A stretch of DNA of 64,000 bases from Thalassospira lucentensis (GTDB lineage Bacteria > Pseudomonadota > Alphaproteobacteria > Rhodospirillales > Thalassospiraceae), in NCBI RefSeq assembly GCF_011806425.1, contig NZ_JAATOV010000001.1:372001-436000 (forward strand). Direction: 5' to 3'. Below, piece by piece: positions 35,960 through 48,305 of the stretch; position 1 is the stretch's first letter; every line of letters starts with the position of its first letter. Below the pieces are notes generated by a model. It was given only the letters and a program-made list of their open reading frames with translations. It had not been told where the DNA came from and made no database searches. The position numbers and the translations under genes are program-made.

Positions 35960-36140
35960 AACCCTGTTTTATCGCGCAAGACGACATTCGCCAAGAGGCG
36001 CATTGTCTTATTTCCGATCCAGCCGCCAAACTTTGCCTGTCCAAGACTTTTGGCATTCGCACACATGGGAACAAATCCCCGCGTGAAGGATTTACGTATA
36101 GAAAGACACAAGCTTTTATTAATTTAGATTTTTGGTGAAA

Positions 36141-37001
36141 ATGCGTATTCTTACATTGACGGCCAACGCCCTGATTGCCGCGCTATTCCTCGTCGGGTGC
36201 GACAAACTGACGGCGTTTAACAAGCTGCAATCAGGCACCTATCACCCCACCTATGCCAACATTGCGTATGGCGATGCCCCGCGGCAAAAGCTTGATCTGT
36301 ATCTGCCAGCAGATAAAAGCACCCCGGCCCCCTTGATTGTCTGGTTTTATGGCGGGTCATGGGATGCGGGCGATAAGGACAAATATGCCTTTGTGGCAAA
36401 ACGCTTTACCGATATGGGGTATGCGGTTGCGATCCCCGATTACCGACTGGTGCCAGAAGTACATTTTCCAAAATTTGTTGAAGATTGCGCCCGCGCCGTT
36501 GGCTTTATGAAGGGCTATCAGATCGAGCACCCTGACCAAATCACACAGGGCCCCTTGATGCTTGCGGGGCATTCGGCAGGTGCCTATAACGCGGTTCAGA
36601 TGGTGGCCGACCCGGTCTTTCTTGGTGCCTATTCCATGAATGTGAATGACATTGCCGGCATCATTGGTCTTTCCGGCCCGTATGATTTTTACCCTTATGA
36701 TGTCAGCGCAACCCAAAAGGCCTTTGGCGATACAATCGCAGCAATCAGCCAGCCCGTTGAAATGGACCTGTCGCACATGCCGCCCATGCTGTTGATTACC
36801 GGAACAGCGGACGAGACAGTTTATCCGCGCAATTCACGCAGGCTTGCCGAATTAGCACCTGACGCCCAGTTGGTTGAAATCCCCGATGCCGATCATGCCG
36901 GAACGCTCATAGCGCTTGGAACGTATGTGACATCCAATGACGCGGTGCTTAATCCGGTTAAATCGTTCTTGGCCGCACATTATCCGGTTCAGCAGCCATA
37001 A
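36141..37001 (+). CDS. Alpha/beta-hydrolase lipoprotein (esterase/carboxylesterase-like)
   Basis: A 286-residue lipoprotein. From the ATG at 36141 the N terminus is MRILTLTANALIAALFLVGC, with the lipobox LVGC and Cys20 as the lipidation site. The alpha/beta-hydrolase core shows an oxyanion-like WFYGGSWDAG (in place of HGG), the nucleophile elbow LAGHSAGAYN (Ser145), PYDFYPY, and the acid/histidine region TGTADETVYPRN and DADHAGTL. This fits the BD-FAE/carboxylesterase (hormone-sensitive-lipase-like) group. It would hydrolyse short esters in the periplasm. It is transcribed on its own and shares a bidirectional terminator with secA. Confidence 0.88.
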   Translation: MRILTLTANALIAALFLVGCDKLTAFNKLQSGTYHPTYANIAYGDAPRQKLDLYLPADKSTPAPLIVWFYGGSWDAGDKDKYAFVAKRFTDMGYAVAIPDYRLVPEVHFPKFVEDCARAVGFMKGYQIEHPDQITQGPLMLAGHSAGAYNAVQMVADPVFLGAYSMNVNDIAGIIGLSGPYDFYPYDVSATQKAFGDTIAAISQPVEMDLSHMPPMLLITGTADETVYPRNSRRLAELAPDAQLVEIPDADHAGTLIALGTYVTSNDAVLNPVKSFLAAHYPVQQP

Positions 37002-37051
37002 GCATTTGGCACCCACATTCACCAAAATCTAACTGAGCCAAATCACACAAC

Positions 37052-37085
37052 AAAAAACGCGCTTCCTTGCGAAAGCGCGTTTTTC
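37052..37085. terminator. Bidirectional terminator between the hydrolase and secA
   Basis: AAAACGCGCTT pairs with AAGCGCGTTTT, with T tracts on both strands (TTTTTCTTTTTT to the right, TTTTTTG on the left strand). It separates two convergent genes. Confidence 0.92.
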
Positions 37086-37109
37086 TTTTTTGCCGTGCGT
37101 GCCGACTAA

Positions 37110-39812
<2,703 letters not shown>

Positions 39813-40175
39813 TAATACGTTCCTGAACAAATGAATAAACAAATATAGCGCAGCGACCAAAGGTCGAGGCCAGATGACAGATAGAACCCTGCCTGCCATC
39901 TGTCAACGGACCGAACCAATATCACTAATGTTCTGAGCTTTTTTAGCGTTAAAGAAGAGAAATTTTCTGTCTTCTTTTGTCAATAACCCGTTGGATTTGC
40001 ATGCAAGGCCAACGCTGTGCTGACAGAAAAGAACGCACTACTACCTTGAGGCTTGAGAATCAAAAAAAAACAACGTATGATTTAGCTTAAGTTTTATTTA
40101 TCTGAGCAAGTAGCTCATTTTCGACGCTGTGGTTCGGCAAGAACTTACCCGTCAGGAAATCCTCAGGAGGAGGAA
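39813..40175. other. Divergent region between secA and the 40176 gene
   Basis: A 363-base gap with no gene I can support. It contains a 27-base inverted repeat at 39951-39977, an A-rich run near 40060, a short hairpin GAGC-AAGTA-GCTC near 40103 and the strong ribosome site AGGAGGAGGAA before 40176. Promoters for both secA and the paralogue pair should lie here. Confidence 0.5.
39951..39977. repeat. Inverted repeat upstream of secA
   Basis: AAAGAAGA at 39951-39958 is mirrored by TCTTCTTT at 39970-39977, with GAAA/TTTTC pairing continuing inside. It is 139 bases before the secA start and could be an operator or a transcript hairpin. I know no matching regulator. Confidence 0.4.
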
Positions 40176-41294
40176 ATGGTCGATTTATCCGCGCTTAATC
40201 CATTTCGACAGGGGCAATCCGCCCTTCAAGATGCGCGTCAGCAGTTTGACAAATCAGCAACAGACCCTCGACAGGACGCATCAGCGCAGTCGAACGCCAA
40301 TCGTGGTCGGTTGCTCGATTCTGTAGCCCTTTCCGATGACGCCGTTGCGGCACAAAACGATGCAAAGCAACTTGCCCCCGCATCGGATCGCGACTTATCA
40401 GAAGTTCGGTTGACGCCGGGGGATACCATTGATCGGGCCCTTGCCGCGTCCCTTGAAATGGTGCGCAGTAGTGTCGAAGAAATGTTTCAGTTTTCGGGCA
40501 TGAGCGCCGCAGACGCCACTTCCGCAACCGATGCCATGTTTAAAGGTATTCGCGAGGCCGCAGCCGGCGATGACCAGTTTGAGTTTTCCTTTGATCAAGC
40601 CATCAAAAGCTTTAGCCGCACGGCCATTTCATATTCCGGCGCAGACGGGTCTGCTGTTGGTGTGAGCGAGTCGACGATGATGGCGGTGCAATCGCTTGAT
40701 ATCAGCATCGACAGGAACTCCGGCGAGTTTTCGTTCAACTATCAGGCCAACCAACTTCACTTCCTGCGTGCGGAAGGCATTGCTGTTGGCAAAACCGCCG
40801 CCGGGGCACAGAGTGCGCTGGGTAAATTGTTAGATGGCCTTGGCACTGGTTCATTGGTCGACATGATGGGCAATCCGGCAAATGCCGATAATGGCGGTCT
40901 GTTGTTTGATATGTCCGACAACGGTGTTGCCGATTTCATCCGCGAAATGATGAACGCAACCGTCGGCACGGATGGTGCAGGTCAAGACGGCGAACAGAAC
41001 GACGGTGCTGCCGAGCAAAATGCGTCGAGTGCATCGCTTGCCGCCGAACGTATGGCCGCACTCAATGCCCAGATCACCGAAAAGTTCATGGAACAGGCGA
41101 CCCTGATTGTACGCGGCATTGATCAGTCCGCATCAGATGACGGTACGGGCAAACCGAAGCTTAATCTGACGATTGATATGCTGATGCCGTTGGGCCGTTT
41201 CGGTCAGGATGAGAATGGCCCGACTCTTTCATCCCCGAATGGCGACTTGCTTCATATCGCGCCAAGCCAACCTTCCAAAGATCAATTCGCTTAA
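40176..41294 (+). CDS. Hypothetical protein, first of a diverged tandem paralogue pair
   Basis: A 372-residue soluble protein I do not recognise, with a near-consensus ribosome site AGGAGGAGG. It is rich in A, S, D, N and Q, without cysteine, signal peptide or membrane segments. The middle third (about 95-195) aligns by eye with the same region of the following gene: MVRSSVEEMFQFSG..., then DDQFEFSFDQAIKSFSRT (132-149) and the motif ISIDRNSGEFSF (176-187). The C-terminal third is disordered-looking and acidic. Flanked by secA and ppiC, it is probably not part of the Sec machinery but has been inserted into that conserved neighbourhood. Cytoplasmic or T1SS/flagellar-type export cannot be told apart. 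Confidence 0.72.
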   Translation: MVDLSALNPFRQGQSALQDARQQFDKSATDPRQDASAQSNANRGRLLDSVALSDDAVAAQNDAKQLAPASDRDLSEVRLTPGDTIDRALAASLEMVRSSVEEMFQFSGMSAADATSATDAMFKGIREAAAGDDQFEFSFDQAIKSFSRTAISYSGADGSAVGVSESTMMAVQSLDISIDRNSGEFSFNYQANQLHFLRAEGIAVGKTAAGAQSALGKLLDGLGTGSLVDMMGNPANADNGGLLFDMSDNGVADFIREMMNATVGTDGAGQDGEQNDGAAEQNASSASLAAERMAALNAQITEKFMEQATLIVRGIDQSASDDGTGKPKLNLTIDMLMPLGRFGQDENGPTLSSPNGDLLHIAPSQPSKDQFA

Positions 41295-41419
41295 TTTTGT
41301 AGCGGCACGCATAAACTGAGCTTACTGCGTGCCGCTGCGCCCCCAACATCCAGAACACCCCCACCTTATCTAGACCTACAACCATGACTTGCAGTGTCAT
41401 GTTTTGAAGGAACAAAAAA

Positions 41420-42448
41420 ATGAACAGCGTTTCATCTGTACAAACACAGCCAACAGTTCAACGTGCGACCGCGGATTCGGCAAAGAATACAGCGGCAACA
41501 CAGGCATCAGAAACACAGCCTGATAACAATAATGCCCCGCGACACCTGTCAGACCAGGACCGTGTTGATGTCAATATCGGCCCACTTGAAACCCCGGATG
41601 CAGGGGCTTTGTGGAAGCAGTCTTCGAATGTCGACACATTTTCATCGCCGGAAGAACTTCTTGGAAAGCTCGATACATTTCTGGAAGAAAACCGCAGCAA
41701 TATTGAAGACATTCTTGCCGCCAATGGCATTGCAGACCCAGAACAAGCTGCTGGGAAATTGATCGACCAAATTCGAGCATCAGCCCAAACCCAAGATCAA
41801 TTTGACTTCGACCTTAACAGCTACATGCTTGAATATACGAAAACATCGGGGTCATGGTCCGTCGAGGCCGGGACTGCGATGCAGGGCGCTGTAGGGGGGA
41901 AAGTCATCGCCGAAACCGCCGTCACAAATATCGGAATGCTTGGCATCCATTTTGATAAAAATTCGGGTGAAGCAAGCTTTTCGCATCAAGACCTCCAAAT
42001 GGGGCATGAACCCAAAACGACGGCAATTGCGACAAGCGGCAAATACGCCGATGCAATCCAAATCGTCGCGGGCGCAGCGGCGCGTGCGCACAAGGGGGAT
42101 ACCGCAACGCCACCACTTGACGCGGCGAACAAACCGCCCGCGCTCTACGACGAACAACCGGATCCAGCGGAATACATTGCGTTCGACGTTGAAACCGACA
42201 CACGTCAGGCCAATCGCTTAAGTTTCCAAACCGACAACAAACAGATCAGTTCATTGTTGTCTGAACTGCTTGGCCCAACATCGGCCGATGCCGACAAAGC
42301 ATATGGAAACCTTGAAGAATTTATCCGCAACAAGATGAATCCGCACTTAGCGCAGTTTAGCAAAGCCCAGCTTGCAGGTGCCGTTGCCGTCACCAAATTA
42401 CCAGAGTTTTCAAACTACCCCGGTTCCAATGTGAATATCTCGACGTAA
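41420..42448 (+). CDS. Hypothetical protein, second of a diverged tandem paralogue pair
   Basis: A 342-residue soluble protein resembling its upstream neighbour. Residues 85-195 align with it by eye: helix LDTFLEENRSNIEDILAANG, then TQDQFDFDLNSYMLEYTKT (124-142) and the motif IHFDKNSGEASF (176-187). That motif stands at the same residue positions as in the partner. The N-terminal 50 residues are Q-, T- and N-rich. The C terminus ends YPGSNVNIST, a loose match to the RGTxxNIL ending of two tiny proteins at 21.7-22.3 kb. No cysteine, signal peptide or membrane helix. The gap to the first paralogue is 125 bases, so they are likely co-transcribed. Function unknown. Confidence 0.72.
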   Translation: MNSVSSVQTQPTVQRATADSAKNTAATQASETQPDNNNAPRHLSDQDRVDVNIGPLETPDAGALWKQSSNVDTFSSPEELLGKLDTFLEENRSNIEDILAANGIADPEQAAGKLIDQIRASAQTQDQFDFDLNSYMLEYTKTSGSWSVEAGTAMQGAVGGKVIAETAVTNIGMLGIHFDKNSGEASFSHQDLQMGHEPKTTAIATSGKYADAIQIVAGAAARAHKGDTATPPLDAANKPPALYDEQPDPAEYIAFDVETDTRQANRLSFQTDNKQISSLLSELLGPTSADADKAYGNLEEFIRNKMNPHLAQFSKAQLAGAVAVTKLPEFSNYPGSNVNIST

Positions 42449-42799
42449 TTCCGCGGATCGTTCACATTGCCATCGGTCGAGCAGCCCCCGCGTTGCCAAA
42501 TCACCATCTGAGCGTCACGAAGGCCGCAAATTATGGCGGCCTTCAATAAAAATGCGGCGTCGTATTTGACGAAGAAAAATGAACCAACGTTGATACTTAC
42601 AGTCCGCCGGCCATTTTTTGGCAGTCTTTTGGCCACACATAATGAAATGCAAAGATAAGCGTTTCATATTTTCGACAGAATGCTTTGCAAAAAACCGTAC
42701 TCGCCACGGGGAAGCCTTGTGCATTAGGGCCTTATATGATTTACCCGTGGGGAGAGGCGATGGGGGTGACCCCGTTTGAAATCAAAGTCTGGAGAAACT
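42449..42799 (+). other. Intergenic region upstream of ppiC, with hairpin
   Basis: A 351-base gap. A perfect 9-bp hairpin, GAAGGCCGC at 42520-42528 with GCGGCCTTC at 42537-42545, lies 72 bases after the paralogue stop and probably ends that transcript, although only AATAAAA follows. The rest holds no gene I can support; the ppiC promoter should be in its right half. Confidence 0.55.
42520..42545 (+). terminator. Hairpin downstream of the paralogue pair
   Basis: The 9-bp stem with an 8-base loop is strong, but the plus strand lacks a T tract. On the minus strand the stem is preceded by TTTTTATT, which has no gene to terminate nearby. It is likely a 3' stabilising hairpin or a weak terminator. 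Confidence 0.5.
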
Positions 42800-43651
42800 A
42801 TGCTGCGCAGAACCCTTTTTGCCGCGTCACTGGCATCCGTTATTTTTGCTTCCCCTGCCATGGCACAGGACGCTGCACCGACCGAAGATCCGGTCCTTGC
42901 GACTGTCAATGGTGAGGACATCCTGGAATCTGAAGTTCGCGCGACCCAGGCGGGTCTGCCGCAACAGTATCGCCAGCTTCCGTTTGAAATGCTTAAACCG
43001 ACACTCGTTGATCGTGAAATCAACCAGCGTTTGCTGATGATGGCCGGTCGCGATGCTGGTCTTGCCGATGACGAAGAAGTCAAAGCCCGCGTTGAAGCAC
43101 TTGAGCGTCGCGTGATTGCCGAGACGTATCTTGACCGTCAGATCGCAAAAGCATCCACCGAGGACGCGATCAAGGAACAGTACGAAGAATTCCTGAAAAC
43201 CAACGAGCCGCAGCCACAGGTTCACGCCCGTCACATCCTGCTTGAAAACGAAGACGACGCGAAAGCCGTCATCGCCGAGCTTGATGACGGTGCTGACTTT
43301 GCGGAACTCGCCAAAGAAAAATCAACCGGCCCATCTGGTCCGAAGGGTGGCGATCTTGGCTTCTTTAGCGCAGGCGACATGGTTGCCCCGTTTGCCGACG
43401 CCGCCTTTGCCATGGAGCCGGGCACATACAGCAAAGAACCGGTTCAGACCCAGTTCGGCTGGCACGTGATCAAAGTCGAAGAGAAAAAAGAAGGCACTCA
43501 GCCAACGCTTGAAGAAGTTCGCCCGCAATTGGTTGCTGAACTGACCCGCAAAGCGATTGACGACCTGGTTGAGGACCTGCGTGATGACGCCGATATCGTC
43601 AACAACGCACCGATGCCTGAAGAAGCACCGGCAGAAGAAACCAAAGAATAA
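42800..43651 (+). CDS. Periplasmic parvulin-type peptidyl-prolyl isomerase
   Basis: A 283-residue exported isomerase. ATG at 42800 (GGAGA six bases before) gives the signal peptide MLRRTLFAASLASVIFASPAMAQ; an in-frame ATG eight codons upstream spoils it. A SurA-like N-terminal helical region (about 40-135) precedes the parvulin domain (about 141-235), with QVHARHILLENEDDA, FAELAKEKSTGPSGPKGGDLGF and FGWHVIKVEEK. An acidic tail follows. It assists folding of envelope proteins exported by SecA. The order secA, ppiC, argJ is common in alphaproteobacteria; here two unknown genes separate secA from ppiC. Confidence 0.92.
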   Translation: MLRRTLFAASLASVIFASPAMAQDAAPTEDPVLATVNGEDILESEVRATQAGLPQQYRQLPFEMLKPTLVDREINQRLLMMAGRDAGLADDEEVKARVEALERRVIAETYLDRQIAKASTEDAIKEQYEEFLKTNEPQPQVHARHILLENEDDAKAVIAELDDGADFAELAKEKSTGPSGPKGGDLGFFSAGDMVAPFADAAFAMEPGTYSKEPVQTQFGWHVIKVEEKKEGTQPTLEEVRPQLVAELTRKAIDDLVEDLRDDADIVNNAPMPEEAPAEETKE

Positions 43652-43698
43652 GCAGATACGGGCATCTTACGCCCGGTTTCTGATGTGAACAGGTTCCC

Positions 43699-43735
43699 AA
43701 ACGGGGCGAGGCATATGGCTTCGCCCCGTTTGTTT
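43699..43735 (+). terminator. Terminator between ppiC and argJ
   Basis: AAACGGGGCGA at 43699-43709 pairs with TCGCCCCGTTT at 43721-43731, followed by GTTTTAT. It lies about 48 bases after the ppiC stop, so argJ is likely to have its own promoter or depend on read-through. Confidence 0.85.
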
Positions 43736-43832
43736 TATAGATCACCACCAATACTGTGACTTGCTTTTCGCAACCATTGCGGCAGGATGATCCAACGTTA
43801 CCGACCACCGCCATTTAAAGGAAAATATATAG

Positions 43833-45062
43833 ATGGGTGCGACTTCCGTTTCTCCGCTTGCCCCTGCGGCCTTTCCAGAGCTTGCCGCCATTAACGGCGT
43901 TAAACTGCATACCGCAACACTTGGTATCCGCTACAAAGGCCGCCCGGACGTATTTTTGGCTGAACTGGCACCGGGCACACAGGTTGCGGGTGTTTTCACC
44001 ACATCGACCACTGCATCGGCAGCGGTTCGTTGGGGCCGCGAAGCCCTTAAGGGTGGGTCGGCGTGCGCCTTTTTCGTCAATGCAGGCAACTCGGTCGCCT
44101 TTACCGGAAAATCGGGCGAGAAATTCGTCGCAGACAAAGTCCAAGCCGCTGCCAACGCACTGTCGTGCGACAAAACCGAAATTTTTACGGCCTCAACCGG
44201 CGTCATCGGTGAACCGACCACCGCCAACCGCATTACCGATGCCATGGGTGATTTGCTTGCCAATGAGAGCGGATGGCTTGACGCGGCCAAGGCAATCATG
44301 ACCACCGATACCTTTGCCAAGGGGGCATCGGCGACGGCGACAATCAACGGCAAAACCGTTTCGATTTCGGGCATTGCCAAGGGATCGGGCATGATCGAAC
44401 CGAACATGGCGACCATGCTTGGTTTTATCTTTACCGATGCCGCCATCCCGCATGCGGTCCTGCAGGCGATTTTGGCCGACAGCAACAACCGAAGCTTCAA
44501 CGCCATTACGGTCGATAGCGACACGTCGACGTCTGACACGGTTCTGGTCGCGGCCACCGGCAAGGCGGGCAACGATGCCGTATCAGGCATCGATGACCCG
44601 GCATTGGCAGAATTTAAAACCGCCTTTGAAGACGTTCTGCGCGATCTTGCCCATCAGATTGTCCGCGACGGCGAAGGCGCATCTAAATTCATCACGGTGA
44701 ATGTCAGCGGTGCGGTGAACGAAAAAGAAGCCAAGATCGCCGCCAAGGCGATTGCCAATTCCCCGCTGGTTAAAACCGCAATTGCCGGTGAGGACGCCAA
44801 CTGGGGCCGTATTGTCATGGCGGTTGGTAAATGCGGTGTTACCGCAGATCCAAACAAACTGACCATTGCCATTGGCGGCATTACCTTGGCCAAGAACGGC
44901 GAACGGGTTGAAGATTATGACGAAGCCCCGGTCGATGCCCACATCAAAGGTCAGTATATCGATATACATGCCGACCTTGGGTTTGGCGATGGTGCGGCCA
45001 CGGTTTGGACGTGCGACCTGACGCATGGCTATATCTCGATCAATGCGGATTACCGCAGCTAA
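43833..45062 (+). CDS. argJ: Bifunctional glutamate N-acetyltransferase/amino-acid acetyltransferase ArgJ
   Basis: A 409-residue ArgJ, which recycles the acetyl group between N-acetylornithine and glutamate in arginine synthesis. Diagnostic features: [21 protein letters not shown] and [12 protein letters not shown] near the N terminus, STGVIGEP, and the autocleavage site [16 protein letters not shown], where the chain splits before the threonine to give the N-terminal-nucleophile beta subunit. The C-terminal part has [20 protein letters not shown] and a final [13 protein letters not shown]. Full length. It follows ppiC after a terminator and is closed by another strong terminator. Confidence 0.98.
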   Translation: MGATSVSPLAPAAFPELAAINGVKLHTATLGIRYKGRPDVFLAELAPGTQVAGVFTTSTTASAAVRWGREALKGGSACAFFVNAGNSVAFTGKSGEKFVADKVQAAANALSCDKTEIFTASTGVIGEPTTANRITDAMGDLLANESGWLDAAKAIMTTDTFAKGASATATINGKTVSISGIAKGSGMIEPNMATMLGFIFTDAAIPHAVLQAILADSNNRSFNAITVDSDTSTSDTVLVAATGKAGNDAVSGIDDPALAEFKTAFEDVLRDLAHQIVRDGEGASKFITVNVSGAVNEKEAKIAAKAIANSPLVKTAIAGEDANWGRIVMAVGKCGVTADPNKLTIAIGGITLAKNGERVEDYDEAPVDAHIKGQYIDIHADLGFGDGAATVWTCDLTHGYISINADYRS

Positions 45063-45111
45063 TCAATTTGATCCCGATCGCATGGTCGGCCAGAAGATAT
45101 CCACACACGAC

Positions 45112-45141
45112 AAACGCCGCCTTTGAAAGGCGGCGTTTTTG
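45112..45141. terminator. Bidirectional terminator after argJ
   Basis: AAACGCCGCCTTT and AAAGGCGGCGTTT form a near-perfect 12-bp stem with a tight loop, then TTTTGTTTT on the plus strand. It separates argJ from the convergent pentapeptide-repeat gene. Confidence 0.92.
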
Positions 45142-45171
45142 TTTTCGGGCACAATTTTGCGCGGTGTTGGC

Positions 45172-46446
45172 TTATCGATAAACTGGGATATTCCCATTTA
45201 GGACAGAACCGACATTGGCCCCTTCCAGCTCAACCCCGGCCAAGTCGGTATCGCCAAAGGCAACACCGGCAATGTTGGCCTGTTTCATGTTCGCACCGGT
45301 CATATTGGCCTGATCAAAGTGCGAATTGCGCAAATCGGCGTCTTGAAAATTGGTTTGGGAAAGATCCGCCCGCCAAACAGAGCCGGTTTCAACGCCCTTT
45401 TTGTCGCGTTGGCTAACCCCGCCAAACTTAACCCCCTGAAAGACGGATTTGCTGCAATCGGCCTTGGCCATGCGCACGCCATCCATAATCGCGCCATTCA
45501 TGCGGACCTTATGCATGTCGGCACCCCGCATCGAACACATGGCAAGGATCGTATCGACAAACAATGCCCCGCGCAGGATGCACTCATCAAAACAGGCGGC
45601 AGACAAATCAAGCCCAGAGAAATCCATCCCGGTAAGATCAAGCCCACGCGCGTCAAGTGGCGCGCCGCTTTTGCCTGCTGTCGTCAACCATTCACTATGC
45701 GCATTGATCAGGCCGCGAATATCATCTGGCAACGGCATGGAAGGCTGCCCACCGCCAATGGTATTGGCGATATTGGCCTGTCCCAAATCGACCTTACCCA
45801 AATCAACATTGCGAAGGTTGGCGCCGCTTAAATCCGTGCCAACCAATCGGCACTCGGCAAGACGGGCCCCCTTAAGATTGGCATTGCGAAGCTTCGCCCC
45901 CGTCAGGTTACATCCCGAAAGGTCTGCCCCCTCAAGATTAACTGCAAACAGGTTCGCATCACTCATATCGCTGTTGGCAAGGCTGGAACGGCTAAGATTG
46001 GTTCCCGCCAAATTCGCCCCCCACATCATCGATCCTTCCAGATCGGTTGCGGTCAAATCGGTGGAGGTTTTAACGGTGGTTTCGCGGCCCTCATCAAGGA
46101 CCACCATAACCCCCGACCTTAAATCCGCACGGGTCAAATTGGCGTTTCGTAATTTGGCGCGCGCCATGTTGGCACCGCGCAAATCGGCACTGACAAAGCT
46201 GGATCCTTCAAGGTCGGCTTCAACAAAATTTGCCCCGAACAAATCGGCAAAATCGAAATTGACCCCACGCACATGCGCCTTGATGAAATTAGCCCCCGGC
46301 AACACTGCATCAAGAAGGCTAATTTTACTCATTTTAATGCGCGAAAGGTCTGCATTGCGCGCCTGTAAACGCTCGCCACCGGGCTTATTGGAAAGATAGA
46401 GCTGATGTTTCTTTATGGCGTCAATTAATTCTGCCCGTGACGTCAT
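45172..46446 (-). CDS. Pentapeptide-repeat protein
   Basis: A 424-residue cytoplasmic protein built largely of A(D/N)LxX pentapeptide repeats, which fold into a right-handed quadrilateral beta helix. Repeats run about 28-118, 130-230 and 265-420 (for example GANFIKAHVRGVNFDFADLF and NANLKGARLAECRLVGTDLS). A non-repeat segment near 238-262 (DDIRGLINAHSEWLTTAGKSG) divides the helix, a feature seen in several alphaproteobacterial members. Related proteins can mimic DNA and bind gyrase (Qnr/MfpA), but nothing here identifies such a target. It is monocistronic. Confidence 0.92.
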   Translation of the reverse strand: MTSRAELIDAIKKHQLYLSNKPGGERLQARNADLSRIKMSKISLLDAVLPGANFIKAHVRGVNFDFADLFGANFVEADLEGSSFVSADLRGANMARAKLRNANLTRADLRSGVMVVLDEGRETTVKTSTDLTATDLEGSMMWGANLAGTNLSRSSLANSDMSDANLFAVNLEGADLSGCNLTGAKLRNANLKGARLAECRLVGTDLSGANLRNVDLGKVDLGQANIANTIGGGQPSMPLPDDIRGLINAHSEWLTTAGKSGAPLDARGLDLTGMDFSGLDLSAACFDECILRGALFVDTILAMCSMRGADMHKVRMNGAIMDGVRMAKADCSKSVFQGVKFGGVSQRDKKGVETGSVWRADLSQTNFQDADLRNSHFDQANMTGANMKQANIAGVAFGDTDLAGVELEGANVGSVLNGNIPVYR

Positions 46447-46805
46447 GTGTCGTCTGCTCCTGCTTTGGTCAAAGTCCGAATATCATTTTGGTTGAATTGC
46501 CCATCATCTTATCCCTATTTCAGCATGAGCACCCGCATAAAACTTGCGCATTCCCTAATTTAAGCAAACCCAACAATGGTTTAACAGAATTTACATAGAC
46601 TTAGGGAAAACAGAACCAGCCGTTTTGCGCTGTGCCCGCGCAGCAAAATGACGCAACCCCACGAAATATTTAGCATGCAATAATCAACTAATACGAATTA
46701 TCTGGCGAGTCGCGTAGCATGTGTGCTGTGACGACGTTAATTGGTGTCACGGGGCGATAAAGCAGGTGCAAGCAGCAGGTTCATTCACCCCCGATGAGAT
46801 GGGTT
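46447..46805. other. Intergenic region between the pentapeptide gene and ynfA
   Basis: A 359-base, mostly AT-rich gap. I see no gene. A spaced inverted repeat GTGAC (46728-46732) and GTCAC (46746-46750) and several direct T/A runs are the only structure. It contains the promoter of the leftward pentapeptide gene. Confidence 0.45.
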
Positions 46806-47126
46806 TTAGCGCGGCGCGAACAAAATAACCCCTGCCCCCAAAAGACAGATCGCCATACCGGTTAAATCCCAACGATCAGGCACGGCGCGTTCGACAACCC
46901 ACAGCCAGAAAATTGAGGCGGCAATATAAACCCCGCCATAGGCCGCATAGGCACGCCCGGCAAAGGCCGCGTCCACGCGGGTTAACAACCAGGCAAACAC
47001 AATCAGTGACGCGATACCGGGGATCACCCACAGCACCGATTTACCCGATTTCAACCATGCCCAAAAGGCAAAGCACCCGGCGATTTCGGCAAGGGCCGCT
47101 GCGATATAGGCCAAGATCGTCTGCAT
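46806..47126 (-). CDS. ynfA: YnfA/UPF0060 family inner-membrane protein
   Basis: A 106-residue membrane protein with four hydrophobic segments and the conserved family features [38 protein letters not shown] and a terminal [18 protein letters not shown]. It belongs to the UPF0060/YnfA family, relatives of small multidrug resistance transporters. Start at ATG 47126 with GGGGG seven bases upstream; a GTG one codon earlier is less likely. It lies 38 bases after the asparaginase gene on the same strand, probably in one transcript. The substrate is unknown. Confidence 0.93.
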   Translation of the reverse strand: MQTILAYIAAALAEIAGCFAFWAWLKSGKSVLWVIPGIASLIVFAWLLTRVDAAFAGRAYAAYGGVYIAASIFWLWVVERAVPDRWDLTGMAICLLGAGVILFAPR

Positions 47127-47164
47127 CACATCCCCCTTGGACCGGGTAGCCTCTTTAAAAGACC

Positions 47165-48169
47165 TTAGAACGCCGGGCGCAAGTCGCCCGCATATTTGCC
47201 CGCCCAGTTGGTCAAAACCGGTGTCAGGTACTTTTTCAGCGTTTCGGCCTGGGCATCGTCAATGACACCATGTTTGCGCAACAGCGCGCCCATGGCGACC
47301 TCGGCCCCGCGTTGGGTGCCATCATCGATTTTAAGTGCAACGCCAAGACCCTGTTTTGGGAAGGCCGCGCAATAAACGCCTTCGGCCCCAACTTTGACCA
47401 GCGCGTCTTCACCGCATTCTTCCATGATACCGGTACAAAAACGCCCGGTCCCCGCCACCATGAACGGGGCAGCGGCACATCCCTTGCGGATACGTTTGAT
47501 CGCATCAGCGCGCTTGGCATCAAGACCCGATGGATCGGCCATCCGCCCCATGGCAAGCCCCAGATCACGCAGGCGCATGCCAATGACAGGAATGCCACAA
47601 CCATCGATGCCGCGCGGGGTCGACGACAAATCACAATCACCCATTTCTTCAAGCACTTTGATTAGGCGTTGCTGAACGGAATGGGCTTCATTGGTATAAC
47701 CCGCCGGATCATCGCCAAGATGCTGTGCGGTCGTCAGGAACCCGGAATGTTTGCCTGAACAATTGTTATGCGCCTTGGTCAGTGTCACCTGCCCCGATGC
47801 TTGCTTAATCGCCGCAGGCGAATGGATCGAGTAATGCGGCGCGCATTCAAGGGTATCAACCGACAGCCCGATGCTTTCCAACCATGCCTTAACCGTATTG
47901 GCATGTTCTTCTTCGCCATTGTGTGACGAACAGGCCAGCGCGATGTGTTTGTCTTCAAGCTTAAACGCATCCGCCGCACCGCTTTCGACCAATGGAATGG
48001 CCAGCAACGGTTTGATCGCCGATCGCGGATACATCAACGCATCGATATCCCCGCCCTGATCCACAACCGTGCCATCGGACTTCATCACAACATATCGACC
48101 ACGATGAAAACTTTCGACCATCTCGCCACGGGTGGCTTCGACAAGGATCGGGTTGGCAGCATGGGACAT
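47165..48169 (-). CDS. Rhizobial-type (class 3) L-asparaginase
   Basis: A 334-residue enzyme of the Asparaginase_II family typified by Rhizobium etli ReAV, unrelated to the E. coli type. It has the SxxK motif YPRSAIKP (Ser50, Lys53), [10 protein letters not shown] with a second serine near 81-82, and the zinc-site trio Cys137, Lys140 in NNCSGKHSG and Cys191 in GIDGCGIP. These are offset by two from the published ReAV numbering as I recall it. The enzyme hydrolyses asparagine to aspartate and ammonia. No signal peptide, so cytoplasmic. It is followed closely by ynfA. Confidence 0.92.
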   Translation of the reverse strand: MSHAANPILVEATRGEMVESFHRGRYVVMKSDGTVVDQGGDIDALMYPRSAIKPLLAIPLVESGAADAFKLEDKHIALACSSHNGEEEHANTVKAWLESIGLSVDTLECAPHYSIHSPAAIKQASGQVTLTKAHNNCSGKHSGFLTTAQHLGDDPAGYTNEAHSVQQRLIKVLEEMGDCDLSSTPRGIDGCGIPVIGMRLRDLGLAMGRMADPSGLDAKRADAIKRIRKGCAAAPFMVAGTGRFCTGIMEECGEDALVKVGAEGVYCAAFPKQGLGVALKIDDGTQRGAEVAMGALLRKHGVIDDAQAETLKKYLTPVLTNWAGKYAGDLRPAF

Positions 48170-48305
48170 AATTGCGCTCCGGCAGTGAGGGGACTTGTGT
48201 AATAGCCTTCATCTTAAACTTAGCCATCCGTATGCCCAAAGCCGCCCCTAAAAGCAAGCATCGCCCGTCTTGCACCTGCGAGAACGCAGGCCACCTTGCG
48301 GGCGA

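Noticed and set aside
45449-46399. 316-codon plus-strand frame opposite the pentapeptide-repeat gene
   Set aside because: Its pseudo-repeats simply reflect the reverse complement of the pentapeptide codons.
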